A stretch of DNA of 26,403 bases. Source: JANQJA01 sp040880285 (GTDB taxonomy: Bacteria; Pseudomonadota; Gammaproteobacteria; Pseudomonadales; Azotimanducaceae). Of the stretch, positions 1 to 7,862 are shown piece after piece. The notes below the pieces were generated by a model. That model made no database searches, was not told where the DNA came from, and saw only the letters and a program-made list of their open reading frames with translations. The stretch spans positions 1-26,403 of the forward strand of contig JBBDIT010000039.1 in assembly GCA_040880285.1 (NCBI GenBank), in the 5' to 3' direction. Numbering within the stretch: position 1 is the stretch's first letter; every line of letters starts with the position of its first letter. Position numbers and translations under genes: made by a program.

Positions 1-33
1 AGGCGCGCGGAGGCCGTGGAACTTCCGGGGGAT

Positions 34-58
34 TTAGTTGACTAAATTAGTCAGGTAT
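34..58 (+). promoter_or_regulatory. Type 1 IscR-binding box upstream of iscR
   Basis: A 25-base imperfect palindrome matches the type 1 IscR consensus (ATASYYGACT, RWWWY, AGTCRRSTAT) at 24 of 25 positions as I align it; only the first base differs. It contains the inverted halves TTGACTAA and TTAGTCAG. It overlaps the proposed -35 element, so [2Fe-2S]-IscR bound here should block RNA polymerase and give negative feedback on the isc operon. Only one such box is visible, whereas E. coli has more than one. Confidence 0.85.
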
Positions 59-66
59 TACATACT
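38..66 (+). promoter_or_regulatory. Probable sigma-70 promoter of the isc operon
   Basis: The -35 hexamer TTGACT (38-43) and the -10 hexamer CATACT (61-66) are separated by 17 bases. The -35 lies inside the IscR box, as expected for autorepression. The predicted transcript starts near 73, leaving a leader of about 50 bases before iscR. Confidence 0.6.
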
Positions 67-124
67 TCGCATCCCTTCAGGCCAGTGGAATTAGCGGTCT
101 GGGTGTACAAACAGGAAGGTTCAC

Positions 125-598
125 ATGAAGCTAACGGCAAAAGGTAGATATGCGGTCACGGCGATGCTTGACCTCGCCGTCAATGAGGATGAAAGCCCGA
201 TCAGCCTCGCAGACATCTCGGAGCGGCAGGGCATCAGCTTGTCGTATCTTGAACAGTTATTCGCAAAATTACGACGAAACGGCCTCGTCAAGAGTGTTCG
301 GGGCCCGGGTGGCGGTTACCAGCTGAGTCGTGGTTCGAGCCAGATATTCGTCGCTGAAATCATTGATTCCGTCGATGAAAATGTCGATGCCACCCGGTGT
401 CGCGGGCGAGCAGATTGCCAGCAGGGTGAAACTTGCCTGACGCACGAATTGTGGTCTGATCTGAGCGAACAGATCCACCAGTTCCTGAGTGATATTGACC
501 TTGCCAGTATCATTGCCAAGCGCGAGGTGCAGGAGGTTGCCGCACGCCAGAGTGCACTACGCGATGAACTGATAAGAATGCCAGCGCAGGAAGTTTGA
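125..598 (+). CDS. iscR: Iron-sulfur cluster regulator IscR (Rrf2 family)
   Basis: This 157-residue Rrf2-family transcription factor senses the cell's Fe-S status and represses the isc operon when loaded with a [2Fe-2S] cluster. The N-terminal winged helix-turn-helix covers about residues 1-70, beginning MKLTAKGRYAV and containing the GPGGGY wing. The cluster ligands Cys92, Cys98, Cys104 and His107 fall at the same positions as in E. coli IscR. The ATG start is supported by an AGGAAGG ribosome site at 113-119. It is the first gene of the operon and ends two bases before the iscS ATG, so the two are probably translationally coupled. The upstream type 1 box indicates autoregulation. Identification is firm. 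Confidence 0.97.
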   Translation: MKLTAKGRYAVTAMLDLAVNEDESPISLADISERQGISLSYLEQLFAKLRRNGLVKSVRGPGGGYQLSRGSSQIFVAEIIDSVDENVDATRCRGRADCQQGETCLTHELWSDLSEQIHQFLSDIDLASIIAKREVQEVAARQSALRDELIRMPAQEV

Positions 599-600
599 GA

Positions 601-1815
601 ATGAAGACACCGATTTACTTTGACTATGCGGCAACAACGCCGGTTGATCCCAGGGTCGCGCAGAAGATGAGCGAGTGCCTGCTTGCTGAAGGCAAGTTCG
701 GGAATCCCGCGAGTCGATCCCACGTGTTTGGGTGGGAGGCAGAAGAAGCAGTCGAAGTTGCACGACGCCAGGTTGCAGATCTGGTGAATTGTGATCCCAG
801 GGAGATCGTCTGGACCTCTGGTGCTACCGAAGCGGATAACCTTGCAATCAAAGGTGTGGCCCAGTTCTACCAGAATAAAGGCAAACATATCGTCACCAGC
901 CGGATCGAACACAAGGCCGTACTGGATACCTGCAGGGCACTTGAACGCCAGGGTTTTGAGGTGACTTATCTTGATCCTGATTCTGATGGCCTGATACAAC
1001 CGCAAAAAGTCGCAGACGCAATTCGAGACGACACTACCATCGTATCGATCATGCAGGTAAACAATGAAATTGGTGTGATCAATGATATTGCCGCGATCGG
1101 CGAGATTTGTCGGGAACGCAAAGTGTTCTACCATGTGGATGCAGCACAGAGTGCAGGCAAGGTTGATATTGACCTGCAAGAGTTGAAAGTCGACCTGATG
1201 TCATTTTCAGGTCATAAGGTATATGGACCCAAAGGTGTTGGCGCCTTGTTTGTCCGGCGTAAGCCCAGAGTGCGGCTTGAGGCCCAGATTCATGGTGGTG
1301 GCCATGAACGTGGTATGCGTTCCGGCACGCTTGCTACCCATCAGTTGGTTGGTATGGGTGAAGCTTTTCGAATCGCAAAGGAAGAAATGCATGAGGAAGC
1401 GGTGCGGATACTGAAGCTGCGCCAACGACTGATTGATGGTCTGCAGGATATTGAGGAAATTTATATTAACGGGACGCTTGATCATCATGTTCCAGGCATC
1501 GTCAATGTCAGCTTTAACTACGTTGAAGGTGAGTCGTTGATCATGTCCCTTCCTGATATCGCGGTTTCATCGGGTTCTGCCTGTACATCGGCGAGTCTGG
1601 AGCCTTCCTATGTATTACGGGCATTGGGATTAAATGACGAGTTAGCCCATAGTTCGCTACGTTTTTCGATTGGTCGTTTTACAACCGAGGAAGATATAGA
1701 TCATGCAATTGGGCGTCTGCATGCTGCAGTCGAGAAGTTGCGTGAATTGTCCCCGTTGTGGGATATGTATAAAGATGGTGTGGACCTGAGCAAGATTGAA
1801 TGGGCAACACACTAG
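601..1815 (+). CDS. iscS: Cysteine desulfurase IscS
   Basis: This 404-residue PLP-dependent enzyme converts cysteine to alanine and passes the persulfide sulfur to IscU and other acceptors such as tRNA thiolation enzymes. The PLP lysine is Lys206 in SFSGHK, and the persulfide-forming Cys328 lies in SSGSACTSASLEPSYVLRAL; both positions equal those of E. coli IscS. The start is the ATG at 601, preceded by AGGAAG at 588-593. A TTG six bases upstream is in frame but would overlap the iscR stop and is not needed. It lies between iscR and iscU in the standard operon order. Confidence 0.97.
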   Translation: MKTPIYFDYAATTPVDPRVAQKMSECLLAEGKFGNPASRSHVFGWEAEEAVEVARRQVADLVNCDPREIVWTSGATEADNLAIKGVAQFYQNKGKHIVTSRIEHKAVLDTCRALERQGFEVTYLDPDSDGLIQPQKVADAIRDDTTIVSIMQVNNEIGVINDIAAIGEICRERKVFYHVDAAQSAGKVDIDLQELKVDLMSFSGHKVYGPKGVGALFVRRKPRVRLEAQIHGGGHERGMRSGTLATHQLVGMGEAFRIAKEEMHEEAVRILKLRQRLIDGLQDIEEIYINGTLDHHVPGIVNVSFNYVEGESLIMSLPDIAVSSGSACTSASLEPSYVLRALGLNDELAHSSLRFSIGRFTTEEDIDHAIGRLHAAVEKLRELSPLWDMYKDGVDLSKIEWATH

Positions 1816-1848
1816 ACCCTGGCAAGCTGAGTAATTGGAGACATTGGT

Positions 1849-2256
1849 ATGGCTTATAGTGACAAGGTATTGGACCACTACGAGAACCCGCGTAACGTGG
1901 GTAAGCTTGATGACGATTCAGAAGACGTGGGGACCGGTATGGTTGGCGCGCCGGCTTGTGGTGACGTCATGCGTCTGCAGATCAAAGTGAACGCGGATGG
2001 CGTCATTGAGGATGCAAAATTCAAAACCTATGGCTGTGGCTCTGCAATTGCATCGAGTTCGTTGCTGACGGAATGGGTTAAGGGGCGAACCATTGATGAG
2101 GCCGCATCCATTAAAAATACTGAGATTGCAGAAGAGTTGGCGCTGCCTCCGGTCAAAATTCACTGTTCAGTGCTGGCAGAAGATGCCATCAAGGCTGCGG
2201 TACAAAATTTTCGTGAGAAGCACAGGAAAGAAGAGAAAGCCGGGGTCGCGGGTTAA
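1849..2256 (+). CDS. iscU: Fe-S cluster scaffold protein IscU
   Basis: This 135-residue scaffold assembles a [2Fe-2S] cluster from IscS-derived sulfur and hands it on through HscB and HscA. The cluster residues Cys37, Asp39, Cys63 and Cys106 are all present, as is the LPPVK motif (99-103) recognised by the HscA chaperone. These match E. coli IscU numbering. The extra C-terminal Lys/Glu-rich tail (about residues 118-132) is slightly longer than in E. coli (128 aa). A GGAG ribosome site precedes the ATG. It sits 33 bases after iscS. Confidence 0.97.
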   Translation: MAYSDKVLDHYENPRNVGKLDDDSEDVGTGMVGAPACGDVMRLQIKVNADGVIEDAKFKTYGCGSAIASSSLLTEWVKGRTIDEAASIKNTEIAEELALPPVKIHCSVLAEDAIKAAVQNFREKHRKEEKAGVAG

Positions 2257-2278
2257 GTCAACGGTGGAATCGAATACT

Positions 2279-2602
2279 ATGGGAATCAACCTCACAGAAA
2301 ACGCTGCGTTGCACGTTAACCGCTATCTTGAGAGTCGAGGTAAGGGCGTGGGTATTCGCCTGGCTGTGAAGACTACCGGTTGCTCTGGCCTTATGTATGT
2401 GCTGGAGCCAGTTGACGAGGCAGCACCTGAAGATCAACTGTACAAAAGCCAGGGTATCGATATATATGTCGACCCGAAGAGCCTGGTCTATGTAGATGGC
2501 ACAGAGATGGACTACGTCAAGAAAGGACTCAATGAGGGCTTTGAATTCAAAAACCCGAATGTCTCTGGCGAGTGTGGCTGCGGCGAGAGCTTTACGGTTT
2601 AA
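2279..2602 (+). CDS. iscA: Iron-sulfur cluster carrier IscA
   Basis: This 107-residue A-type carrier protein accepts Fe-S clusters or iron and delivers them to target apoproteins. The three conserved cysteines are Cys35 (TTGCSGL), Cys99 and Cys101 (ECGCGESF), at the E. coli positions. The reading frame stays open upstream to 2093, but that part overlaps iscU in another frame; the ATG at 2279 gives exactly the family's normal length. It starts 22 bases after iscU. Confidence 0.96.
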   Translation: MGINLTENAALHVNRYLESRGKGVGIRLAVKTTGCSGLMYVLEPVDEAAPEDQLYKSQGIDIYVDPKSLVYVDGTEMDYVKKGLNEGFEFKNPNVSGECGCGESFTV

Positions 2603-2628
2603 CTTGAGCTGCCTGCACCCGGATTGAT

Positions 2629-3156
2629 GTGGATTTTAAACAGAATTACTACGAGATCTTTCAGTTACCAGCTGAATTCCGGATCGACACCGAACTGCTA
2701 GCACAGCGATATCGGCAGCTTCAACGCAAGATTCATCCCGATAAATATGTTGATGCCTCCGAGCAGGACAGGAGAATGTCCATGCAGTGGGCAACCCAGG
2801 TCAATGAAGCTTACACGACGCTTAAATCGTCATTGCCGCGTGCAATGTACCTGCTCAAGCTGAACGGCATCGACATGGGTGAAAAACAAAACGCGCCGGT
2901 AGAACCGGCGTTTTTGATGGAGCAGATTGAGCTCCGCGAGGACCTTGAGTCCATTGCTGAACACGAAGATGCACTTTCGCAACTGGACGAGTTCAAGGCG
3001 AAAGTCCGGGAGGTGATGGAGCGCCTCGAGAGTGAATTTGAAGTGAATATCGAAAAGGACCTCCACGCGGCTGAACAGTCGGTGTTGAAAATGCAGTTCA
3101 TGAACAAATTGATGATTGCAGCAGAGCAGCTGGAAGAAAAGCTGCTTGACTACTAA
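2629..3156 (+). CDS. hscB: Fe-S assembly co-chaperone HscB (J-type)
   Basis: This 175-residue J-domain co-chaperone brings IscU to HscA and stimulates its ATPase. The J domain occupies about residues 1-75, with the essential HPD tripeptide at 36-38 in KIHPDKY. The C-terminal part (about 95-175) is the helical IscU-binding domain typical of HscB. The start is a GTG at 2629; no in-frame ATG lies near the expected N-terminus, and an overlapping ATG at 2627 is in another frame. Within the coding sequence, 2894-2915 forms a terminator-like hairpin. Next is hscA, 33 bases downstream. Confidence 0.93.
   Translation: MDFKQNYYEIFQLPAEFRIDTELLAQRYRQLQRKIHPDKYVDASEQDRRMSMQWATQVNEAYTTLKSSLPRAMYLLKLNGIDMGEKQNAPVEPAFLMEQIELREDLESIAEHEDALSQLDEFKAKVREVMERLESEFEVNIEKDLHAAEQSVLKMQFMNKLMIAAEQLEEKLLDY
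2894..2915 (+). terminator. Intrinsic-terminator-like hairpin inside hscB
   Basis: A perfect 7-base GC-rich stem, CGCCGGT (2894-2900) and ACCGGCG (2904-2910), closes a 3-base loop and is followed at once by TTTTT (2911-2915), with an A-rich stretch just upstream. This has the shape of a Rho-independent terminator but lies in the hscB coding frame (residues 89-96). Translating ribosomes could mask it, so it may act only when translation falters, or it may be chance. The motif is seen directly; its function is inferred. Confidence 0.45.
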
Positions 3157-3189
3157 CAGGATAGAAAGTCGCTGGACACAAAGAAATTT

Positions 3190-5073
3190 ATGGCGTTATT
3201 GCAGATAACAGAACCCGGCCAGGCCATCGACCCGCATGACAGAAAGCGCGCTGCGGGCATTGACCTTGGTACGACCAATTCCCTGATTGCCACGTTTCGG
3301 GGCGGTGAGACGGTGACCCTGGCTGATGAGTCCGGTGAGCACCTGCTGCCGTCAGTCGTGCGTTACTTACCCACAGGCAAGGTTGAGGTGGGTGAAGGTG
3401 CACTGGCTGCGGCGCGAGAGGATCCGCTCAACACGGTAAGTTCAGTTAAAAGGTTTATGGGCCGTGGGCTGGAGGATATTCGTACGCTGGGTGACCGACT
3501 GCCTTACGAATTTTCGAAGAGCGACAGCGGAATGCCACTTTTAAATGTTGCCGGGAGAAAAGTGAGCCCGGTAGAAGTTTCAGCGGAAATTCTGAAATCA
3601 TTGGTACACCGGGCTGAAAATGCGCTGGCCGGAGAACTTGAAGGTGTGGTGATTACCGTACCTGCCTATTTTGATGATGCCCAGCGCCAGGCGACCAAAG
3701 ACGCCGCGACCCTGGCCGGTACACGCGTACTGCGTTTGCTCAATGAACCCACGGCGGCGGCAGTTGCCTATGGCCTCGATTCAGGTGCAGAAGGCGTGAT
3801 AGCAGTTTATGACCTGGGAGGCGGTACATTTGATATTTCCCTGCTACGGTTGAATAAGGGCGTATTCGAGGTGCTCTCCACGGGCGGCGATTCTGCCCTC
3901 GGTGGTGACGACTTCGATCGAAAGATTGCCGAGTGGCTGATCGAGCAGTCGGGCTATCAAGGCAAAATCAGTTTCGGCCAATACCGTGGGCTGATGACAG
4001 AGGCGCGGGCACTGAAGGAAGCCTTGTCATCGGTCGATGTGGTCCCGGTTTCCATCGCAATGGACGACTTGTTCTTCGAAGGCGAGTTAAGCCGAAAGAA
4101 GATGGACGAATTGATCGCGGACCTGGTGGCAACTTCAATCAAGGCCTGTCGGCGAGCAGTCCGTGATGCGGGCGTTGACCTGGGCCAGATCACTGATGTC
4201 GTGTTGGTCGGTGGTTCCACGCGAGTGCCGCTGGTTCGAAACGAGGTCGCCGGATTCTTCGGAACCCAGCCGCTGGGAGAAATCGACCCGGATCGTGTGG
4301 TGGCCATAGGTGCCGCCATCCAGGCGAATATCCTGGTAGGCAACAAACCGGATGATGAGATGCTGCTGCTCGATGTACTGCCGTTGTCGCTTGGCCTTGA
4401 GACCATGGGTGGCCTGGCAGAGAAAGTCATTGCGCGGAATACCGCCATACCCGTTTCAAAAGCCCAGGAGTTTACAACCTACAAGGATGGCCAGACCGCC
4501 ATGTTGATTCATGTGGTTCAAGGTGAGCGTGAACTGGTGTCCGACTGTCGCTCCCTCGCCCGTTTTGAGTTGCGGGGAATTCCGCCAATGGTAGCTGGCG
4601 CTGCTCGTATTGGGGTTTTATTCCAGGTGGATGCCGACGGCCTCTTATCTGTTTCGGCGACTGAAATGAGCACAGGTGTTGAAGCCAGCATTGAGGTCAA
4701 ACCATCCTATGGCCTGTCAGAAGATGAAATCACTGCGATGTTAAAAGCCTCGTTCGAACACGCTGAAGAGGACGCAAGCGCCAGGGTCGTTACAGAAGCG
4801 CGTGTGGACGCGGTGCGAGTTATCGATGCCTTGCGTGCAGCACTTGCCGCCGATGGCGAGCGATTGCTTGAAGGCGGTGAGGTCGAAGTACTGAATCGCG
4901 GCATCCGGCAGCTTGAATCGGTACTGGATACGGGGGATGTCCGGGTAATCCGGGAAGCCACCGAGGCGCTGGCGCAGGAAAGCGACGAATTTGCGGCACG
5001 ACGGATGGATGACAGTGTCAGGAATGCGTTGTCGGGACATTCGATTGAGGAATTTGAAGAGGAAGTGAAATAA
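3190..5073 (+). CDS. hscA: Fe-S protein assembly chaperone HscA (Hsp70 family)
   Basis: This 627-residue specialised Hsp70 uses ATP to help release the cluster from IscU to acceptor proteins. The N-terminal ATPase domain shows the phosphate-1 motif GIDLGTTNSL (23-32), the YDLGGGTFDIS phosphate-2 loop and the adenosine motif VLVGGSTRVP. The substrate-binding domain follows from about residue 390, beginning LLLDVLPLSLGLE. Length is close to E. coli HscA (616 aa). The ATG at 3190 has a weak ribosome site. It lies between hscB and fdx, which separates it from DnaK; the absence of a long acidic C-terminal tail also fits HscA. Confidence 0.95.
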   Translation: MALLQITEPGQAIDPHDRKRAAGIDLGTTNSLIATFRGGETVTLADESGEHLLPSVVRYLPTGKVEVGEGALAAAREDPLNTVSSVKRFMGRGLEDIRTLGDRLPYEFSKSDSGMPLLNVAGRKVSPVEVSAEILKSLVHRAENALAGELEGVVITVPAYFDDAQRQATKDAATLAGTRVLRLLNEPTAAAVAYGLDSGAEGVIAVYDLGGGTFDISLLRLNKGVFEVLSTGGDSALGGDDFDRKIAEWLIEQSGYQGKISFGQYRGLMTEARALKEALSSVDVVPVSIAMDDLFFEGELSRKKMDELIADLVATSIKACRRAVRDAGVDLGQITDVVLVGGSTRVPLVRNEVAGFFGTQPLGEIDPDRVVAIGAAIQANILVGNKPDDEMLLLDVLPLSLGLETMGGLAEKVIARNTAIPVSKAQEFTTYKDGQTAMLIHVVQGERELVSDCRSLARFELRGIPPMVAGAARIGVLFQVDADGLLSVSATEMSTGVEASIEVKPSYGLSEDEITAMLKASFEHAEEDASARVVTEARVDAVRVIDALRAALAADGERLLEGGEVEVLNRGIRQLESVLDTGDVRVIREATEALAQESDEFAARRMDDSVRNALSGHSIEEFEEEVK

Positions 5074-5076
5074 ACC

Positions 5077-5415
5077 GTGCCGCAAATCGTGATACTACCC
5101 CATACTGATCGCTGTCCAGACGGCGCGGTGCTGGAAGCAAAGACCGGTGACAATCTGATCGAACTCTGTCTTGAACACGGCATCAACATCGAGCATGCCT
5201 GCGAGATGTCCTGTGCCTGTACTACCTGCCACGTGATCGTGCGGGAAGGATTCGATTCCCTTGCCGAGTCGGAAGAGGACGAGGATGATCTGTTGGACAA
5301 GGCCTGGGGCCTGGAACCTGATTCGAGACTGAGTTGCCAGGTTATTGTGGGTGAGGAAGATCTGGTAATCGAAATTCCCAGGTATACCATTAACCAGGTG
5401 TCTGAGAATCACTAG
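5077..5415 (+). CDS. fdx: Isc-type [2Fe-2S] ferredoxin
   Basis: This 112-residue adrenodoxin-type ferredoxin supplies electrons during cluster assembly on IscU. The ligands Cys42, Cys48, Cys51 (in ACEMSCACTTCH) and Cys87 (RLSCQV) are present, as is the extra Cys46 characteristic of Isc ferredoxins. The start is the GTG at 5077, three bases after the hscA stop, giving PQIVILPH as the N-terminus, which aligns with family members. GAGGAAG at 5059-5065 is a fair ribosome site within the end of hscA. Confidence 0.95.
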   Translation: MPQIVILPHTDRCPDGAVLEAKTGDNLIELCLEHGINIEHACEMSCACTTCHVIVREGFDSLAESEEDEDDLLDKAWGLEPDSRLSCQVIVGEEDLVIEIPRYTINQVSENH

Positions 5416-5425
5416 TGGAGTGGGT

Positions 5426-5626
5426 ATGGCATTGAAGTGGACCGATGTAAATGAGATTGCGATAGAGCTCGCGGATCGCCATCCCGATGTAGACCCCCTC
5501 ACGGTGAGGTTTACCGACTTGCGCGACTGGATCATGAATCTGCCTGATTTTGACGACGATCCGGCCCACTGTGGCGAAAAAATCCTTGAGGCCGTCCAGA
5601 TGGCCTGGATCGAGGAAGCCGACTAA
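5426..5626 (+). CDS. iscX: Fe-S assembly protein IscX
   Basis: This acidic 66-residue protein binds IscS and iron and tunes the rate of cluster assembly together with the frataxin CyaY. It begins MALKWTDVNEIA and carries the conserved segment DLRDWIMNLPDFDDDP. An upstream GTG at 5420 is in frame, but the ATG at 5426 is preferred because GGAG at 5417-5420 is then correctly spaced and the length equals that of E. coli IscX. It is the last gene of the isc operon, 10 bases after fdx. Confidence 0.95.
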   Translation: MALKWTDVNEIAIELADRHPDVDPLTVRFTDLRDWIMNLPDFDDDPAHCGEKILEAVQMAWIEEAD

Positions 5627-5646
5627 GAGAATTGGCAAATTCCGCG

Positions 5647-5652
5647 TATAAT
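5647..5652 (+). promoter_or_regulatory. Possible -10 element for ndk
   Basis: A perfect TATAAT lies in the iscX-ndk gap, about 90 bases before the ndk start. No good -35 hexamer sits 16-18 bases upstream; TTGGCA at 5632-5637 is too close. This is a weak promoter candidate that would separate ndk and its followers from the isc operon. Confidence 0.35.
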
Positions 5653-5736
5653 ATCGGGTTTGTCTTTTGACGGCGGCCGGGTCTGGTAGCCGGGATCTCC
5701 AGGGACTTCATCATTTTGTATCAGGAGTAGTGGTAA

Positions 5737-6162
5737 ATGGCAGTAGAAAGAACTTTTTCCATCATCAAGCCGGACGCGGTCGCGAAAAATGTGATCGGCG
5801 AAATCATATCCCGGTTTGAAAAGGCGGGGCTTTGTGTCATTGCGTCGCGTATGGCGCACTTGAATGAGAAAGAAGCGCAGGGCTTTTATGCAGAACACGA
5901 GGGCAAACCGTTTTATGAGGATCTGGTCAAGTTCATGACTTCAGGACCGGTTGTCGTGCAGGTACTTGAAGGTGAGGATGCCATTGCCTTGAACAGGCAA
6001 TTGATGGGCGCAACGAATCCGAAGGATGCCGATGCGGGCACCATTCGCGCCGACTTTGCCGAATCCATTGACGCCAATGCAGTGCATGGATCTGATTCAC
6101 CAACTTCCGCCGCCAGGGAAATCGCCTACTTTTTCAACGACAACCAGATCTGTCCTAGATAA
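5737..6162 (+). CDS. ndk: Nucleoside diphosphate kinase
   Basis: This 141-residue enzyme moves the gamma phosphate from ATP to nucleoside diphosphates and so balances the NTP and dNTP pools. It opens with ERTFSIIKPDAV, and the phosphorylated His117 lies in NAVHGSDS, the family signature. Length is normal (E. coli 143 aa). An AGGAG ribosome site at 5723-5727 supports the ATG at 5737. It is followed three bases later by rlmN, a linkage common in gammaproteobacteria. Confidence 0.97.
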   Translation: MAVERTFSIIKPDAVAKNVIGEIISRFEKAGLCVIASRMAHLNEKEAQGFYAEHEGKPFYEDLVKFMTSGPVVVQVLEGEDAIALNRQLMGATNPKDADAGTIRADFAESIDANAVHGSDSPTSAAREIAYFFNDNQICPR

Positions 6163-6165
6163 CTC

Positions 6166-7104
6166 ATGACTGAACTCACTGCCAGGCTCAANNNNNNNNN
6201 NNNNNNNNNNNNNNNNNNNNNNNNNNNNNNNNNNNNNNNNNNNNNNNNNNNNNNNNNNNNNNNNNNNNNNNNNNNNNNNNNNNNNNNNNNNGAGGAAGGC
6301 CGCGGGACCTTGTGCGTTTCCTCCCAGGTGGGTTGTGCGCTGGATTGCAGTTTTTGTTCGACCGGCAAGCAGGGTTTCAATAGTAATCTGACCGCTGCGG
6401 AAATTATTGGCCAATTGCGTCTCGCGCTACGTGCGCTCGAAAAAATTTATCCAGAACGAGTACGCACGGTGACGAATGTTGTCATGATGGGCATGGGGGA
6501 ACCGCTTCTTAACTTCGATAATGTCACAGCAGCTGTCAGCATAATGATGGATGACCTGGGATACGGCATATCAAAGCGAAAGGTGACGATTTCAACAGCC
6601 GGTGTTGTGCCGGCGATCTATAAACTGGCTGAAACAACTGACGCATCGCTGGCGATTTCACTGCATGCGCCAAACGACGAGCTTCGTGACCAACTCGTAC
6701 CGATTAATCGAAAATACAAAATTGCCGAACTACTTGCTGCCTGCAGGCGATACGCCGAGAACTTTGGTGAAAAACGCACTGTGACTATCGAATACACGCT
6801 ACTAAGTGGTGTCAATGACCAGCCGGAACATGCCGGCCAATTGGCCAGATTGCTGAGTGACTTCCCTTGTAAGATCAACTTGATACCATTCAACCCCTTT
6901 CCGGATTCCGGCTACCAGCGTCCTGGCATGATGGCGATCCGCGGTTTCCAGGAGCGACTGGTCAAGGAGGGGTTATCGGTCACCGTGAGGACCACCCGGG
7001 GCCAGGATATCGCCGCCGCGTGTGGCCAATTGGTTGGCGAAGTACAGGACAAGACCAGACGGGCGGCACGTTACAAGAAGATTGCCACGGAGGCAGTTGC
7101 ATGA
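6166..7104 (+). CDS. rlmN: Dual-specificity 23S rRNA/tRNA adenine-C2 methyltransferase RlmN, interrupted by an assembly gap
   Basis: This radical-SAM enzyme methylates A2503 of 23S rRNA and A37 of some tRNAs. The CxxxCxxC cluster motif is encoded by Cys codons at 6334, 6346 and 6355 (GCALDCSFC), preceded by LCVSSQVG. The methyl-carrying C-terminal Cys lies at 7021 in AACGQL, and the motif VVMMGMGEPLLN is intact. The first eight or nine codons (MTELTARL...) are followed by 100 Ns. Full-length family members have about 115-120 residues before CVSSQVGC, whereas this assembly leaves room for only about 49, so the true gap is probably near 300 bases. Its stop overlaps the pilW start (ATGA at 7101-7104). 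Confidence 0.93.
   Translation: MTELTARLXXXXXXXXXXXXXXXXXXXXXXXXXXXXXXXXXXEEGRGTLCVSSQVGCALDCSFCSTGKQGFNSNLTAAEIIGQLRLALRALEKIYPERVRTVTNVVMMGMGEPLLNFDNVTAAVSIMMDDLGYGISKRKVTISTAGVVPAIYKLAETTDASLAISLHAPNDELRDQLVPINRKYKIAELLAACRRYAENFGEKRTVTIEYTLLSGVNDQPEHAGQLARLLSDFPCKINLIPFNPFPDSGYQRPGMMAIRGFQERLVKEGLSVTVRTTRGQDIAAACGQLVGEVQDKTRRAARYKKIATEAVA
6192..6291. other. Assembly gap (100 N) within rlmN
   Basis: Exactly 100 unknown bases lie inside the 5' third of rlmN. A round 100 is commonly a placeholder for a scaffold gap of unknown size. Coding frame continuity across the gap cannot be judged. Confidence 0.98.
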
Positions 7105-7862
7105 ATCAAGTAGGTTTTGCTGTGATTGCGATATTGATGCTCATGCTGGCTGGTTGTGTATCCGAAACCTCCCAATCCAACAGGGCTGAGAGTAAAGCCA
7201 AGCAGGTTCAGTCGCTGGTGGACCTCGGAGTTGGTTACCTGCGCAATGGCGAGTATGCCCGCGCAAAGGAAAACCTTACCAGGGCACTCGAGATTAATCC
7301 GAATTCACCGCTTGCTCACAACACGCTCGCCCTGGTGTTCCAACTCGAGCAAGAGTATGAAGCGGCTGAGGATCACTTCAAGATCGCTATCAAGACTGAC
7401 CCGAAATTTACCCGGGCACGAAACAACTATGGAGCATTCTTATTTGAGCGCGGTCGGTATCGAGATGCAATTGTACAGCTCGAACAGGCATCGGAGGACC
7501 GGTTTTATGCCGGTCGATCCACGGTATTTGAAAATTTGGGAGTTGCCCATACTCGCCTGGGAAATTCTGCCGAGGCCGAAAGGGCGTTTGAGCGAAGCGT
7601 TGCCCTTAACCCCGAGCAGCCGCGTGCATTGTTGGAATTGGGATTGATTCGGCTTGAGCAGCAACGCTTTGTTGAATCACGCGAACTCTATCGTCGGCAT
7701 GCACGGGTCGCCCCGCAAAGTGCACGCGGTCTCTTTTTATGTGTGCGTGTGTCGCGAGTATTCAAAGACAACAATGAGGAGGCCAGTTGTGCTTTGGCGC
7801 TCAAGAATGTCTTCCCAGGGTCAAATGAGTACAAAAAGTACCGGGAGCTGGTAAGTAAATGA
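7101..7862 (+). CDS. pilW: Type IV pilus biogenesis lipoprotein PilW/PilF (TPR)
   Basis: This 253-residue outer-membrane pilotin-type lipoprotein belongs to the PilF/PilW family, which stabilises the PilQ secretin multimer of type IV pili. The signal peptide ends in a lipobox LAGC with Cys19. Several tetratricopeptide repeats follow (about residues 35-205), for example GYLRNGEYARAKENLTRAL and ALEINPNSPLAHNTLALVF. The ATG at 7101 overlaps the rlmN stop by four bases and its own stop overlaps rodZ by four. The reading frame is open upstream to 7020 inside rlmN, but the lipoprotein signal fixes this start. The rlmN-pilW-rodZ order is typical. Confidence 0.9.
   Translation: MNQVGFAVIAILMLMLAGCVSETSQSNRAESKAKQVQSLVDLGVGYLRNGEYARAKENLTRALEINPNSPLAHNTLALVFQLEQEYEAAEDHFKIAIKTDPKFTRARNNYGAFLFERGRYRDAIVQLEQASEDRFYAGRSTVFENLGVAHTRLGNSAEAERAFERSVALNPEQPRALLELGLIRLEQQRFVESRELYRRHARVAPQSARGLFLCVRVSRVFKDNNEEASCALALKNVFPGSNEYKKYRELVSK

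Noticed and set aside
1..45. Short open frame ending in TAA at 43-45 (tail of an upstream gene such as cysE or trmJ)
   Set aside because: Only 14 codons are visible and none is diagnostic; the stop lies inside the IscR box, so it may be chance.
316..1179. Long minus-strand open frame opposite iscR and iscS
   Set aside because: It is fully antisense to two certain genes and its translation shows no domain or ribosome site.
5665..5705. CCGG-containing repeat after iscX as a terminator
   Set aside because: Only a four-base stem is possible and there is no T run.
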